This document shows positions 63,848 to 64,000 of a stretch of 64,000 nucleotides of DNA, in pieces. Source of the stretch: Rhizobium sp. 16-449-1b (GTDB lineage: Bacteria > Pseudomonadota > Alphaproteobacteria > Rhizobiales > Rhizobiaceae). Made by a program: the position numbers and the translations under genes. The stretch lies in contig NZ_JAGHMH010000007.1 of NCBI RefSeq assembly GCF_017741935.1, positions 62,001-126,000 of the forward strand, read 5' to 3'. Each line of letters starts with the position of its first letter. Positions within the stretch are counted from its first letter, which is position 1. The notes below the pieces were generated by a model. That model made no database searches, had not been told where the DNA came from, and worked only from the letters and a program-made list of their open reading frames with translations.

Positions 63848-64000
63848 GCTGCAATTCCCGTCGGTTCCGGGAAATACTTCGCGAGTTCCTCGTAGCCCTT
63901 GCCCTTACGGTAGGTGATCGCATCCGGCATGGAGTACCGGTTTTTAGCAACGAAGCCGGCGCCCTCGGTGAGGTGGATCTGGCGCTCCTTGCCACCCTCG
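63844..64000 (-). CDS. Sak4-like/AAA annealing ATPase (C-terminal end only)
   Basis: The frame enters from the right edge and ends GIAA. The visible 51 residues include RQIHLTEGAGFVAKNRYSM and YRKGKGYEELAKYFP, matching the C-terminus of phage RecA-like Sak4/AAA single-strand annealing proteins, which usually precede DUF669. Only the last part is in the window. Confidence 0.6.
   Translation of the reverse strand, partial: EGGKERQIHLTEGAGFVAKNRYSMPDAITYRKGKGYEELAKYFPEPTGIAA

Noticed and set aside
10900-64000. CRISPR array
   Set aside because: No regularly spaced identical repeats of 23-40 bases with unique spacers were seen. The repeated leaders are spread over 50 kb.

Overview
The first 10 kb is host chromosome from an alphaproteobacterium, most likely a member of the Rhizobiaceae (Rhizobium, Agrobacterium, Ensifer or a close relative). 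The evidence is the high GC content, the protein sequences of the DEAD-box helicase, PurB and Rpe, and the cluster of NUDIX, flavin reductase, Rpe and PurB genes. This part holds a 5'-truncated M23 peptidase, a DEAD-box RNA helicase, a NUDIX hydrolase, a TfoX-like protein, a flavin reductase, a periplasmic amino-acid binding protein, rpe, a small membrane protein, purB, a low-affinity iron permease family protein, a DUF2189 membrane protein, an RBBP9-type hydrolase and a 29-residue membrane peptide.

From about 10.6-10.9 kb to the right edge lies a large temperate siphophage-type prophage that continues beyond the window. No integrase, repressor or attachment site could be identified. Almost every gene is on the minus strand, so the phage reads right to left. 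The early module comes first: a Sak4-like ATPase end, DUF669, a phage sliding clamp, HNH/AP2, a PD-(D/E)XK nuclease, two tandem sigma-like proteins, two SF2 helicases, two DNA methyltransferases, an Mrr endonuclease, a primase-polymerase, a probable replication origin and a VRR-NUC nuclease. Next come a probable regulator, a tRNA-Met, zinc-finger HNH proteins and the packaging and head genes (terS, terL, portal, protease, capsid, connectors). The tail genes follow (tube, chaperones, tape measure, tip, fibres, an SGNH esterase), then lysis (holin, GH24 endolysin, overlapping Rz/Rz1). The last 9 kb is accessory: a Panacea toxin-antitoxin pair, a frameshifted trypsin-like protease, a phosphoesterase, MazG, an HD hydrolase, a dNMP kinase and several tiny membrane proteins.

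Four layers of structure go beyond this gene list. (1) The tetrapeptide ANDN, usually as AANDN or PANDN, occurs 20 times in 16 unrelated phage proteins. In six of them it sits 7-11 residues before a C-terminal -AA, which is the layout of the alphaproteobacterial tmRNA (ssrA) degradation tag. (2) Many minus-strand genes start with the same leader, a CACCAC box followed by a GAGGAGAC ribosome site. Ten carry a hairpin upstream whose stem changes by compensating bases while the loop stays (N)NACCAA. (3) A box of about 18 bp containing the palindrome ACAAATTTGT forms the -35 region of three separate promoters. (4) An HNH endonuclease gene is nested out of frame inside a helicase gene, exactly filling a 546-nt in-frame insertion.

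Several genes here are very short or start at unusual codons (TTG, GTG). Starts were chosen from ribosome sites and from the ATGA, GTGA, TGATG and TAATG overlaps that dominate the prophage.
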